Positions 55,012 to 64,000 of a stretch of 64,000 nt of DNA are shown in pieces. Numbering within the stretch: position 1 is the stretch's first letter; every line of letters begins with the position of its first letter. The notes below the pieces were generated by a model. That model searched no databases. It was given only the letters and a program-made list of their open reading frames with translations, and had not been told where the DNA came from. The translations under genes and the position numbers were made by a program. Source of the stretch: Semisulcospira habei (taxonomy: Eukaryota > Mollusca > Gastropoda > Semisulcospiridae); the NCBI GenBank assembly GCA_036245525.1, contig BTPG01000006.1, positions 68,497,786 through 68,561,785 of the forward strand, given 5' to 3'.

Positions 55012-55222
55012 TTATATTAAAAATTTGATTAAGTGGGGCTTAAATTGATACCAAAGTCGTGGGGGAGAAAGAGCCGGAGTACACGGAGAAAGAACCCCCG
55101 ACGGTCCGCCCGAATTAACGGTGACACTAGAGGAGCAAAATCCGACGCCGGAACCGGGTATCGAACCTCGCACCTTTATTATTGGTGGCAGGCGCCTTAA
55201 CCACTGCGCCACGGACCGCCCC
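55012..55222 (-). mobile_element. tRNA-derived SINE
   Basis: On the - strand the head GGGGCGGTCCGTGGCGCAG includes an A box (TGGCGCAGTGG, 55211-55201) and a B box (GGTTCGATACC, 55167-55157). A body of about 150 bases follows. It is longer than a tRNA and lacks a proper acceptor end, so it is a SINE rather than a tRNA gene. Confidence 0.8.
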
Positions 55223-55532
55223 ATTAATCACCCATTTCACTGCCTACATATTTTTCAAACAACAGGATATAAAAAACCTAGTCTTGGCAGATACTGTCAC
55301 GCACTGGGGTAGAAAAACTATGCGTTGTTAAAATACACAGTACTTATTAATTTTGTTCAAGTCCTTGACATTTAATCAAAGAGATCTCCTCCCAGGGAAA
55401 CGAGGACCTGAGCTGGATACAACAAGCGCCTTTAATTCCGGCTCCAAAGATATACACAGGAGATGGATCAACAGATACAGCTCATGGGTAGTGCATGGTT
55501 AGCTTGGATATGCATAAACAGCTCGAGCGCAA
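55223..55532. other. Intergenic with family B fragment
   Basis: GGAGATGGATCAACAGATAC at about 55459 and GTTAGCTTGG are family B remnants. Confidence 0.45.
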
Positions 55533-55727
55533 GCTTAACCCATTTAACTACAGCAGGAGATGGATCGACCATGGTAATTCAAGGGTGGTGCTACATTAGC
55601 TTGGCGCCTGATGGCGCCAAGCTAATCTGGCACCATCCTTGAATTACCATGGTCTATCCATCTCTTGCAGCTGGTGCATAGCCGTACGTTGCCCTCTCCA
55701 AAATGTTGGAAATGAGGCCTTCCCTTA
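55533..55727. repeat. Family B MITE with compensated arms
   Basis: GATCGACCATGGTAATTC pairs with GAATTACCATGGTCTATC; the ATGG pairing differs from consensus in both arms. Confidence 0.8.
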
Positions 55728-56214
55728 ACCGGCAGATCTACCAAAGCTATCAAATGGCGAGGAAGGAACATGAACGAAAGAGAAAAATAGCGAAAACAAG
55801 TCCAAGGGCACGCTCTAACATGGATTAGCAATGCCATGACTATCTGCCCGTTTGATAGCACTAAACGGACTGCAAATAGAAAAGACATCCCCACTCCCCC
55901 CACCCCCCACCCTCACCCACCGAAAGAAAACAGGTCACTATATTTAGTCTCTCTTCACTTGCATTACCATCGCCATGCAATGTCGTGCCTCTTCGGGAGT
56001 ACTAAATAGAGAGTTCTTGAGTGTTAAAGTTGGCCGAGCGCGTGAACTATTAACCCTTCACTGTCAAAGTCAAAAGCTTTTATTGATGTTGGCACATCGG
56101 CCAATTTTACATGGAGAGCGTATAAACATAATATCAATTCAACACCACAAAGACACAACCTGGGTATATGGACATTTTTAGTTGAAAAGACAGTTTCCAT
56201 AAAAGACAGTATCC
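55728..56214. other. Intergenic
   Basis: Short C-rich run near 55888-55920; no gene. TTAACCCTTCACTGTCAAAG at 56051 is an isolated family A end. Confidence 0.45.
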
Positions 56215-56545
56215 TCATTGTCAAGAAAACGCGAACACGATCCAGCTGCAAGAGGTACTGCGGGGGCTCATGAGCATCTATGCCTCTTGCTGAGACCACT
56301 GTGTCTCCGTGACCATCTCGTTCGGACAATCTGCGGCTTCTGGTGGTTGAAGATGAAACGCAGATTTCAGAGACTACATATTCAAACTATGGACGATTCC
56401 CAGCTGAGGCACCCGAAAATCGAATGATGCCAACAAAGAGGCATCTTCTGATCCTCATGAACCTCCCCGCACCTGCAGAGGGCTTACACGCCTCTTGAAT
56501 CTGGATCACATTTGTTGTGTTCCGACAGTGAAGCAGTTCAGATGT
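56215..56545. repeat. Two decayed family A copies (A31, A32)
   Basis: CGAACACGATCCAGCTGCAAG with a shortened hairpin (56245-56292), then AGAGGCATCTTCTGATCCTC with right flank CCGACAGTGAAGCAGTT. Confidence 0.65.
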
Positions 56546-56837
56546 CACGGGCGCGAAACGTGCCCTTTCATGTACTGCAAGAATAGCCGACGGATCGTGT
56601 GACTCTTCGATTGCCAGAGTCAAGAGTTCGGCTTTTCTTATAGCAAAATACGTTCCGGTCGTTCCGCGCATTGTTTCCTGCTCCCACGCAAAAGCGAATG
56701 CATGTCTGACTCTTAAACATCAATGTTGGAACACAGTTGACGGTTTCGTCCACTTTGCGCAAATAGCTGTGCACTGTCTATACACCTTTTATTCCATCGC
56801 CTGAAATAGTCTTCGCGGCTTTATTTACCGGGCGGAG
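56546..56837. other. Intergenic
   Basis: Balanced composition but no recognised coding or repeat signal. Confidence 0.35.
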
Positions 56838-56952
56838 TTTAGCTCATTCAAGGAGCCCGCATCAATAGCTGCAGAAGTGTCGTATAGCGTTGCCGCCGGC
56901 AACGCAATACGGTTCTTCCGCAGCTACTGATGCTGGGCGCCTTGAAAGAATT
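56838..56952. repeat. Family E palindrome (E4)
   Basis: TTAGCTCATTCAAGGAGCCC, GCATCAATAGCTGCAGAAG, centre GTTGCCGCCGGCAAC, right end GGCGCCTTGAAAGAA. Confidence 0.8.
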
Positions 56953-57490
56953 TATCGCTAGTGGATCGTGGTTATTATTATTTGTGGAGGTAATGTGTCT
57001 GAAACCATTATCAGTCACTGATGTGTGCGCCTCACAATGACCAGTGAGGTAGAACGATGTTTAGCCCGTGTCGGGCTGGAGGTGGAGGTGAGGGTATGGG
57101 GGGGGGGGGGAATAGGGGGGGATAGGGGGCGTGATGGTGGTGGTGGTGGTGGTGGTGGTGGTGGGGGGGGGGGGGGTAGGTTGGGCGAGGGAAGCGAAAA
57201 TATTTGATTGCCGCTAGGGAAGGGTGAGGGAGGAAGAGGACTAAAAAAAAAAAATTCTACCGTCTAAGGGATTCGAGGGATGGGACGCTAATAAATCAAT
57301 AAATCAATAAATCAGTAATCACATTCACATTTAACTCCTTATATAGTAATCACATTTAACCAAGCAACTTAGGAGGGGGCGGTTTGGAGTGGGGGAGGGG
57401 TGGCGCTAAACATAAGACCGATCCACTAGCGAAAAATAAATAAATTAAAAAAAAATATATAAAAAATTCAAGCAACGTAGAACGCGGAAA
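56953..57490. other. Intergenic with G-rich and GGT repeats
   Basis: Poly-G and GGT runs at 57098-57182; AAATCAAT repeats near 57290. Confidence 0.55.
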
Positions 57491-57625
57491 GGGAGGGCGA
57501 GGCGCCGTTGGCACGCGCAGGACTCAACTCATGAAGGCTTCAGTTATTTCTGTTATGTCCCCCTTGCACATGTAGTGAAATGACGGCTCCCTGGCCCCGT
57601 GAGTATATATAAGCGACTGGGAAGA
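57491..57625. repeat. Dispersed repeat, inverted partner of 62150-62275
   Basis: GGACTCAACTCATGAAGGCTT, TGTCCCCCTTGCACATGTAG and GCTCCCTGGCCCC are shared. Here it continues into GAGTATATATAAGCG, a TATA-like text. Confidence 0.75.
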
Positions 57626-57763
57626 CACACTGTCCCTCTAGTCCCCGATCACTTTTAGTGCCAGAGGGACATTAAAATGAAGAAGATGATGACGACGCCC
57701 CCATCACCATCATGTCATTTGTCGCAACCAAGAACGGTAATTACTCTAAAACCCGCTTTCAGG

Positions 57764-57996
57764 GAATTTAACTTCTGTAGGCTCTCTGCGGCCACGCGTG
57801 TACGTACGTTTTGTTTATGAAATCTGTGTTTACCCAACGACCAAAAGCCAAATCCGTCCAAAGAACATGGACACAAATTGGTCTCAGCAAGAGGCATAGA
57901 TCCTCATTAGGCCCCGCAGTCTCGGGGGCTCATGAGGATCTATACCTCTTATAGTTAGGTCGCGTAGACTTTTTCTAAGCAGTGAAGGGAATTAAC
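57764..57996. repeat. Family A variant MITE (A33)
   Basis: Its left end TTTAACTTCTGTAGGCTCTC is repeated at 57991-58010 as the start of a second copy. Hairpin at about 57888-57952; right end CAGTGAAGGGAATTAA. Confidence 0.8.
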
Positions 57997-58010
57997 TCCT
58001 GTAGGCTCTC

Positions 58011-58838
58011 AGTGGACACTGTGGACACAGCTTGACGACCTCGATTTTGCAGACGACTTGGCATTACTGTCCCACACTCATCAACAAATGCAGGACAAGA
58101 CCACGAGGCTTGCTGACATCTCGTCCCAAGTGGGCCTCACCATTCACAAACAGAAAACAAAGACAATGAGGCTGAACGCAACCAGGGAGGAACCAGTCTT
58201 GCTTGCTGGCACCCCGTTGGAGGAGGTGGAGTCCTTCACCTATCTCGGGAGCATCATAGACAAAAAAGGCGGCACTGATGCAGATGTCAGAGCACGAATC
58301 GGTAAAGCCAGAGCAGCCTTTCTCCAGCTGAAAAAAGTGTGGAGTTCCAGAGAGCTGTCACAACACACCAAAGTCCGGATCTTCAACTCCAATGTAAAAG
58401 CAGTTCTCCTATATGGAGCAGAGACTTGGAGATTGACAAAAACCACAGTCAACAGAGTACAGACCTTCATGAACAGTTGCCTTAGAAGAATTTTGCAAAT
58501 CCACTGGCCAGAGAAGATCAGCAACGTCAGACTCTGGGAGAGAACAGAGCAGATAACAGCAGAGAATGAAATTGGGCGAAGAAGATGGGGATGGATCGGT
58601 CACAGTCTGAGAAAGCCAGCTTCCAGTATCACTAGGCAGGCATTGTCATGGAACCCCCAGGGAAAGAGGAAAAGAGGTAGGCCGAGAAACTCCTGGCGTC
58701 GAGACCTCCAAGCAGACATCAAGAGACTGGGAACCACCTGGAGTAGAATCGAAGGAGAAGCACAGGACAGGAGTTGCTGGAGGTCTCTCGTCGACGGCCT
58801 ATACCCGGGTAGGGGTGACAGGCGTAAGTAAGTAAGTA
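58011..58838 (+). pseudogene. RTE-like LINE, 5'-truncated, in a MITE end
   Basis: A single open frame starts within the RT at LDFADDLALL (58042-58071) and continues through FTYLGSIIDKKGGTDADVR, YGAETWRL, RRILQIHWPEKISN, RRWGWIGH, KRKRGRPRNSWRRDL and RSLVDGLYPGRGD to a TAA. It ends in a TAAG-type tail. Only palm and thumb remain; fingers and endonuclease are lost by 5' truncation. An 8-base duplication AGGCTCTC (58003-58010 and 58839-58846) marks the insertion. Confidence 0.85.
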
Positions 58839-58846
58839 AGGCTCTC

Positions 58847-59211
58847 TGCAAGCCCCGCGTGTATTTGTATCCGGCTAAGAAGGCACTCTTCTGTCGCCCC
58901 TTAATTTCATTATTTTTCTAAAGGACAATTTAGGAGGAACGGTAATTACGATTATTGCGCGTACCAAATTACAGACGGCACGATATTGTTGAAAGGGCAA
59001 CTCGTGCAGTCGAGTAGAAACACTATGAAGACACTGACGAAAACTTTTCGCAAAGGAAGCCAAAAAGTAAAATCCCAAACAATGTCTGAATCATCTGACG
59101 TCAGCAGGTTTTGGATTGTGTTGTAATTGGTGAAGAAAAGTCGGAAGAGTGGTTTTAATCCATTACGTTTTGAGGCTGAATGTTTTGAATTTGCTTGTTG
59201 TCCCGTATCTT
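58847..59211. other. Intergenic
   Basis: The first bases complete the interrupted MITE left end; nothing else recognised. Confidence 0.4.
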
Positions 59212-59298
59212 TTTTAGAGACACGGATTCAAAGTGGTGTCAGCAAGAGGTATAGATCCTCATGAGCCCCCGATTTTCTTGACACTGATCGGGTTAAGC
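59212..59298. repeat. Family A copy lacking its right arm (A34)
   Basis: CACGGATTCAAAGTGGTGTC and GCAAGAGGTATAGATCC are followed at once by the right end CTTGACACTGATCGGGTTAA. Confidence 0.7.
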
Positions 59299-59455
59299 AA
59301 AAGGGTCTATGGAAAGCCTCTGTTACGTGTGCCTAATCACTTGGATTGTGAAAAGTAGGGTATGGAACTATTATTTAGGCAAGACAACACTGTACCGGCC
59401 AATGTTAGACACCAAAACCCACCACAGAGCAGATCGCTTTAAAAATGCCGGTGAG
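59299..59455. mobile_element. Element Q with a single minisatellite unit
   Basis: GTTACGTGTGCCTAATCAC followed by GAAAAGTAGGG and GAGCAGATCGCTTTAAA. Confidence 0.6.
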
Positions 59456-59849
59456 TCTGACCTCTCATTGCAAGAAAGATTCTCAAATGCTGCAGGGGAT
59501 CAATGAGAATCTAAGTGGTTGATGAGGACCTATGCTTCTTTCAGTCGAGTATAAGTGCCTTCAGGCCATTAATGACAGGAAACATTACCGATTATGTGAG
59601 TCATCAATCTGAGTGTGCACAAAAAAGGGAAATATTATGTTCGGCGTTAATTCAATAGTGTAACAGATATCAGCTAATAGTATCAACAACAACAACAAAA
59701 ATGTTGACGATTTCAAAATGTTGCATTGTAATTTCTTTGCGCCAGAAGCGACAAACAGAAAGTTAGCTTTTTTTTTAATTGAATTAATGCTGCTGCTGTT
59801 TTTTGTTTGTTTGTTTGTTTTTCGATTGTTGACGAGGATAGTCTTTCTG
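59456..59849. other. Intergenic with family A debris
   Basis: GCAAGAAAGATTCTC and GAGGACCTATGCTTC at 59471-59540 are family A remnants. Confidence 0.45.
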
Positions 59850-60030
59850 GAAATCATTGTAAATGAAACTTCGAAGAGCCCCATCCGTCAAAGGGACGTG
59901 AATCGTACAAAAGTGGGGTCAGCAAGAGGCATAAACCCTATGAGCCCCCGCAACTGCGGGGGCTTATGAGGATGTATGTCTCTTGCAGCTGGACCGTGTT
60001 CAGTTTTTCTCGGCGGTGAAGGGGTTACAC
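59850..60030. repeat. Family A MITE (A36)
   Basis: Hairpin at about 59923-59987; right end CTCGGCGGTGAAGGGGTTA. Confidence 0.8.
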
Positions 60031-60114
60031 TTCGAACTCTGAAACCACCGTAGAGTGGGGAGTTCCACGCACTTTAGGCTTTGGCGATTCGGTGACGTAT
60101 GACGGAACCATTAA

Positions 60115-60380
60115 TTAACTCCTTGACTGCCGCGAAACGTGAACACAATCCAACTGCAAGAGGCATAGATCATCATGAACCCCCGCAGCTGCGGAGGTCA
60201 TGAGAATCTACGCCTCTTGCTGAAACAACTTTGTGTCCACGTTCTTTTGACGACTGGGATTCGGGAACGCCGAAGAAGAAGAAGAAGAAGAAGAAGACTG
60301 GGGATCCTTGGTGCTTGAGTTTACTATGATAAAAAACAACAACACCTACATGCGCGTCAGCTGGCAGTGAAGGTGTTAAA
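60115..60380. repeat. Family A MITE, opposite orientation (A37)
   Basis: TTAACTCCTTGACTGCCGCG, hairpin at about 60156-60223, a GAA microsatellite near 60268-60297, and right end GGCAGTGAAGGTGTTAA. Confidence 0.8.
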
Positions 60381-60497
60381 CGATTTAATTCCTTGTTTGC
60401 ATTTTATGTATCGCTGAGTGCTAGGCCTTCTAGAACTTTCAGCCGCAGGGCCATTACAGTGAAAGTCATGCCGTAATGCGGATAATGGAAAAGAAAG

Positions 60498-60722
60498 TGT
60501 GTTGAACACATTCAACCCGGCGCACTATTAAATTTTGGAGGCGTCATCTAATGACTATGCACCAGTTGCAGGATATGCATCGACCATGTGTCCACCATGA
60601 TAGCTCAAGGGCAGTGTCAGATAAGCTTGGCGCCGACAGGCGCCAAGCTTATCTGGCACTACCCTTGAATTATCATGGTCGACCCATCTGCTGCTGTAGT
60701 GCGTCAGGAACGAATGGGTTAA
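60498..60722. repeat. Family B MITE sharing TTAA with family C copy
   Basis: ACACATTCAACCCGGCGCAC to AGGAACGAATGGGTTAA; hairpin GATAAGCTTGGCGCC/GGCGCCAAGCTTATC. The last four bases are also the first of C5. Confidence 0.85.
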
Positions 60723-60800
60723 CGCTTTGGCAGTCAGTAGAGGTTTATGTCGCGACGATTCCTGCAGAAATCATCTTGACGTAAACCGCTACCGACATCT
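60719..60800. repeat. Family C palindrome (C5), diverged
   Basis: TTAACGCTTTGGCAGTCAG, core GCGACGATTCCTGCAGAAATC, right arm TAAACCGCTACCGACATC. Confidence 0.75.
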
Positions 60801-61376
60801 TTGAAGAACTTTGAAATTGCTCTCTGTTTTAGTATCTTTTCTTGATCGTTTTTTTTTTTATTAGCACAAAATGAACACGCCAACTGCCGTGAATGCACCT
60901 GTTAATTTCAAATACAAATGTTTAAAGTTGCATTACGCATAAAAAAGAAGACACATTTCAGCACAAAGTGTGTGTGTTATGCTGTGTCGACACACCTAAT
61001 GAACTTTAACAGCAGCTTGGACACGCAGCAAAAGCACACGCGTAATCGCACTTATTTATTCTGCGTTGCCGTTCGCATGTCAATCTATTTGTTAGCTGTT
61101 TCTCGCACTGACAGCGTTGTATTTTTAGAACGGAGTGGAGTCATTGTCGGGTTACTTGATATAAAGACGACGTGTGCTGAACTGGATTCTCCTGTGTCTA
61201 AATGAACCATATGTATGTATCGTTTCATAACCATCTGTTGCAGAAGTGTAATTCGAACAGTTACGGCGGTAGAGGGTCTTCAGTGGGATATGAAACAGGG
61301 CGGTAAACATTAATAGTTCTCAATACCATTTCTTGCATAACTTTTTATATCTTTTTTATTGGATGAACAATATGTC
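60801..61376. other. Intergenic
   Basis: A 95-codon open frame at 60918-61205 has no recognisable motif. No repeat was identified. Confidence 0.35.
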
Positions 61377-61574
61377 TTAACTCATTCTACCCCAGACACA
61401 CCACAGGAAGATAAGGATCGACCATGATAGTTCAAGGGTGATGCCCATAGGCGCCAAGCTATTCTGGCATCCCCCTTGAACTATCATGGTCGATCTGTGT
61501 CCTGCACTGCAATGCAGTCTTCAGAGGACAACGGCAAAATTTAAGGATTTCGGTGTTGGGGTAGAATGAGTTAA
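61377..61574. repeat. Family B MITE with one arm partly deleted
   Basis: TTAACTCATTCTACCCC to GGGGTAGAATGAGTTAA; the left arm lacks the GAATAGCTTGGCG segment that the right arm keeps. Confidence 0.85.
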
Positions 61575-61911
61575 AATAATGCTAAAAGATTAATTATGAA
61601 GTTTTAATGTCGTAAAATAAACAGGTTTGTGCTCGTTAACTTTATATCTATGCACAAGCGGGCAGTAGCGGCACATCAGTCACGTTTCTGCTCGTCAACT
61701 TTATATCTATGCACATGCGGGCAGTAGCGGCACATCAGTCACGTTTCTGCTCGTCAACTTTATATCTATGCACATGCGGGCAGTAGCGGCACATCAGTCA
61801 CGTTTCTTCTCGTCAACTTTATATCTATGCACATGCGGGCAGTAGCGGCACATCAGTCACGTTTACCACTTGCTGACATGGCTTGTGAAAAGAAGGGTAG
61901 GCACATCAGAG
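61575..61911. mobile_element. Element Q carrying a 60-base minisatellite, about 4 copies
   Basis: GTCGTAAAATAAACAGG at the left and GAAAAGAAGGGTAGGCAC at the right match Q. The array at 61625-61863 has units containing ATGCACATGCGGGCAGTAG, unrelated to the 47-base unit of the 23905 array. Confidence 0.75.
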
Positions 61912-61965
61912 TTAACTCATTCGCGGCCAGCCGCATCCGGATGCGGCTGACCGCGAATGAGTTAA
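61912..61965. repeat. Family D palindrome (D3), perfect
   Basis: TTAACTCATTCGCGGCC to CCGCGAATGAGTTAA; all but the central bases pair. Its right TTAA is the left TTAA of the next family A copy. Confidence 0.9.
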
Positions 61966-62140
61966 CCCTTCCGTGCCACTGTACGTATATTATATTTCTA
62001 AAATCTGTGTTCATTTAAAAACCAAAAGCCACAACCGTCAAACAAACATGGATACACATTGGTCGCAGCAAAAGACATAGATCCTTATGAGCCCCCGCAA
62101 CTGCGGGGGCTCATGATGATCTATGTCTCTTGCAGTATAT
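61962..62140. repeat. Family A MITE, right end missing (A38)
   Basis: TTAACCCTTCCGTGCCACTG, CAAAAGCCACAACCGTC, hairpin at about 62069-62134, then cut off. Confidence 0.8.
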
Positions 62141-62149
62141 ACTCCCAAG

Positions 62150-62275
62150 GGCCAGGGAGCTGTCATTCCACTACATGTGCAAGGGGGACATAAGAGAAAT
62201 AACTAAAGCCTTCACGAGTTGAGTCCCGTCCGTGCCATCGGCGCGTCGCCCGCCCCTTTCCGCGATGTACGTCGC
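62150..62275. repeat. Inverted partner of 57491-57625
   Basis: The reverse complement shares the CCCCCTTGCACATGTAGTG and AACTCGTGAAGGCTTTAG segments. Confidence 0.75.
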
Positions 62276-62612
62276 GTGAATTATATATATATATATATAT
62301 ATACTTGGCTTTGACTTCGCGAACGAAGATTCTATAGGGGTTGTCCACGACGCCTGCAGGCATGCTCGTGACTGCGGAGGCCAATCCGGGACAGGCAGGT
62401 TCGACCGCAGTGGCTGCAGAGAGAGGTCTGACCAGGGTTCTGAGTTGCGGCATCTCTGTTTTTTCTCCTGAGCCGCTTGTCTTTAAGGCCAGCTCTGCGA
62501 GAGTCCTCAAAGGAGACAGCTGCCTTGTAAATGGTGGAGCGCCAGGTGTCACGGTCCGCAGCAAGTGAAGACCACTGGCGGTGGTCGATTAGGCAGGCAC
62601 TAAGTGACTTCT
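62276..62612 (-). pseudogene. 3' end of the first RTE-like LINE, 5'-truncated
   Basis: On the - strand 62612-62332 encodes the C-terminal residues of the protein at 177-2594, including QWSSLAADRDTWRSTI and the knuckle CSHCGRTCLSRIGLRSHEHA. The frame stops at the same place. The 3' end GCGAAGTCAAAGCCAAG is followed by (TA)n at about 62281-62302. Confidence 0.9.
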
Positions 62613-63103
62613 TATATACATACACTACTATTGGTGCTACCAGTAAATTCTGGAGGCGGCTTCTAGTACATGCGTTGTGTTTGCAATTTCAGGTTACGCC
62701 GTATTGCTACCCGAAGAGCCCCCGGTTGGGGCGAAACCGGTCGTAGGCGTTACAAACTTTAAATCTACTCAGCAGGTCCAATATCTGTTTGGGGATATTT
62801 TCTAGCACCCCCACTCGGGGGGAGGACTGGATATTCTCCAGCGGATGGCTGGGCGCCTGGGGGTAGTCCCTACTGCTTTATGTAGTAGGTGTTCAGTGGA
62901 AGGCTAAAAAGATCTAGTAAGCGATGCAGTAAGAAAAAGGACAGCTGATGTCCTGATGATACAATGCAAGCTTACCAGCCTGGAATTCCATGGCATTAGC
63001 ACAGCATTCTCAGAATTGAATGAAAAATTACGTCCCTTGGAGCTAATCTGATTGAGTGCATATTTGGCTTTGGGCGACGCCTTTGTTATAAGTAAAGTAT
63101 ATA
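62613..63103. other. Possible Penelope-like remnant, no ORF
   Basis: 62711-62743 reads CCGAAGA, a GCCCC/GGGGC stem, then GAAACCGGTC, a layout resembling hammerhead-type cores found in Penelope-like elements. Nothing coding was identified. Confidence 0.3.
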
Positions 63104-63273
63104 TTCTAAAATTTCTCTATACAGAATGACGTCTTTTCTTTTTATCGTATGTTCATGTCTGTTCTACGTTTGTTTCCATGTCACCTGAAGAAGGATCTTT
63201 GATCCAAAACGTCGTTCCTTGTATCTAATTTAAAGGGGTTTCAACCTCTATTTTCTGTTTTCCTTAGTTATAA

Positions 63274-63362
<89 letters not shown>

Positions 63363-63470
63363 GGATACGGATCAAAGATCCTTCTTCAGGTGACATGGAA
63401 ACAAAGTAGAACAGAAATGAACACACGATAGAAAGAAAAGACGTCATCCTGTATAGAGAAAATTTAGAAT
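63104..63470. repeat. Inverted duplication around a (TA)n run
   Basis: 63104-63213 and about 63379-63470 are inverted copies (CATGTCACCTGAAGAAGGATC, TACAGAATGACGTC). Between them lie a unique spacer and TA runs at 63276-63360. The left copy continues into AAAACGTCG, absent from the right. Confidence 0.75.
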
Positions 63471-63639
63471 GATGTAAAAAAAAAACAATAACAAAAAAAC
63501 AACAAACAAACCCACAACCCAACCCATAATGACGCAAATACACATGCGCAAAACACATAGCACAAAACTTACGTCTACATACATACACGTCACTGCATAC
63601 ATTCGCATTTACTCGTGCCTGCTGCCGCTCACGTACATG

Positions 63640-63640
<1 letters not shown>

Positions 63641-63729
<89 letters not shown>

Positions 63730-63751
63730 CACACACAGACACACACACACA

Positions 63752-63803
<52 letters not shown>
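63641..63803. repeat. (CA)n microsatellite
   Basis: CA dinucleotides with ACGC interruptions near 63720-63775. Confidence 0.95.
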
Positions 63804-63805
<2 letters not shown>

Positions 63806-64000
63806 TCAGTACAACGGTAGCATCAAGTTTCAACGGTAGCATTAAGTATCAACAGTGAGGTCAAGTCTGGCACCAACCACCCATCAGCCCGAGCATACAT
63901 CCCTAGGGGCGAATGTTCAAGCCGGATGGTAAGTGCCAAAGCTGTCCGCGAAAAAGGATTCTGTCACATTGCGGCGGATAAAGTTGTATGTATTTTGCCA
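63804..64000. other. Window end, no feature seen
   Basis: GGTAGCAT(C/T)AAG(T)TTCAAC is repeated twice near 63816-63855. No gene recognised. Confidence 0.35.

Overview
This 64 kb window is animal nuclear DNA and most likely comes from a gastropod mollusc. That assignment is an inference. It rests on the split genes, the tRNA-derived SINEs, RTE-like and L2/CR1-like non-LTR retrotransposons, (TAAC)n-tailed retroelement ends, an IGFBP-domain exon of the kind known from small molluscan proteins, and very high microsatellite and MITE density. Nothing looks bacterial or viral: there are no operons, ribosome binding sites or rRNA.

Host genes are sparse. A two-exon class A GPCR of 570 residues lies on the + strand (exons 16697-16993 and 19230-20645); its intron is filled with mobile elements. 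The terminal coding exon of an IGFBP-domain protein lies on the - strand (53266-53400) with an acceptor and a poly(A) signal; its upstream exons were not found. A weaker exon candidate sits at 50714-50885.

Autonomous transposons: an RTE-like LINE fills 1-2630, with its 5' end outside the window and a poly-C tract separating the endonuclease and RT frames. A degraded L2/CR1-like LINE lies at 14344-15975, a decayed RTE-like copy at 34690-37880 (-), LINE 3' fragments at 40188-41114 (-), 58011-58840 (+) and 62325-62612 (-), and a 2.07 kb LTR-like insertion at 30446-32513. An apparently intact piggyBac element lies at 44675-47525; its transposase is split by one small intron and keeps all three catalytic aspartates.

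The rest is dominated by short elements built around near-perfect palindromes. Several families end in TTAA, the piggyBac target: family A (TTAACCCCTTCACTGCC ends around a 66 bp hairpin, more than 30 copies), B (TTAACTCATTC ends, about 16 copies), C, D, E and K. Others are not TTAA-flanked: F (GC-rich, CCCAGTAAGCAAA-like ends), G, H (a hairpin with an asymmetric tail and 11-13 bp target duplications) and O. Many copies changed in both arms of the hairpin at once, which points to arm-to-arm homogenisation or selection for the fold.

Relative ages can be read from nesting. Repeat P occurs at 12178-13410 and 27390-29815. One copy received a TAAC-tailed fragment and a family H hairpin. The other received a SINE, then a hAT-like element inside the SINE, and that element carries a satellite array of family A hairpins. 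Microsatellites often sit exactly at LINE 3' ends. I did no database search; family names rest on motifs I can see.
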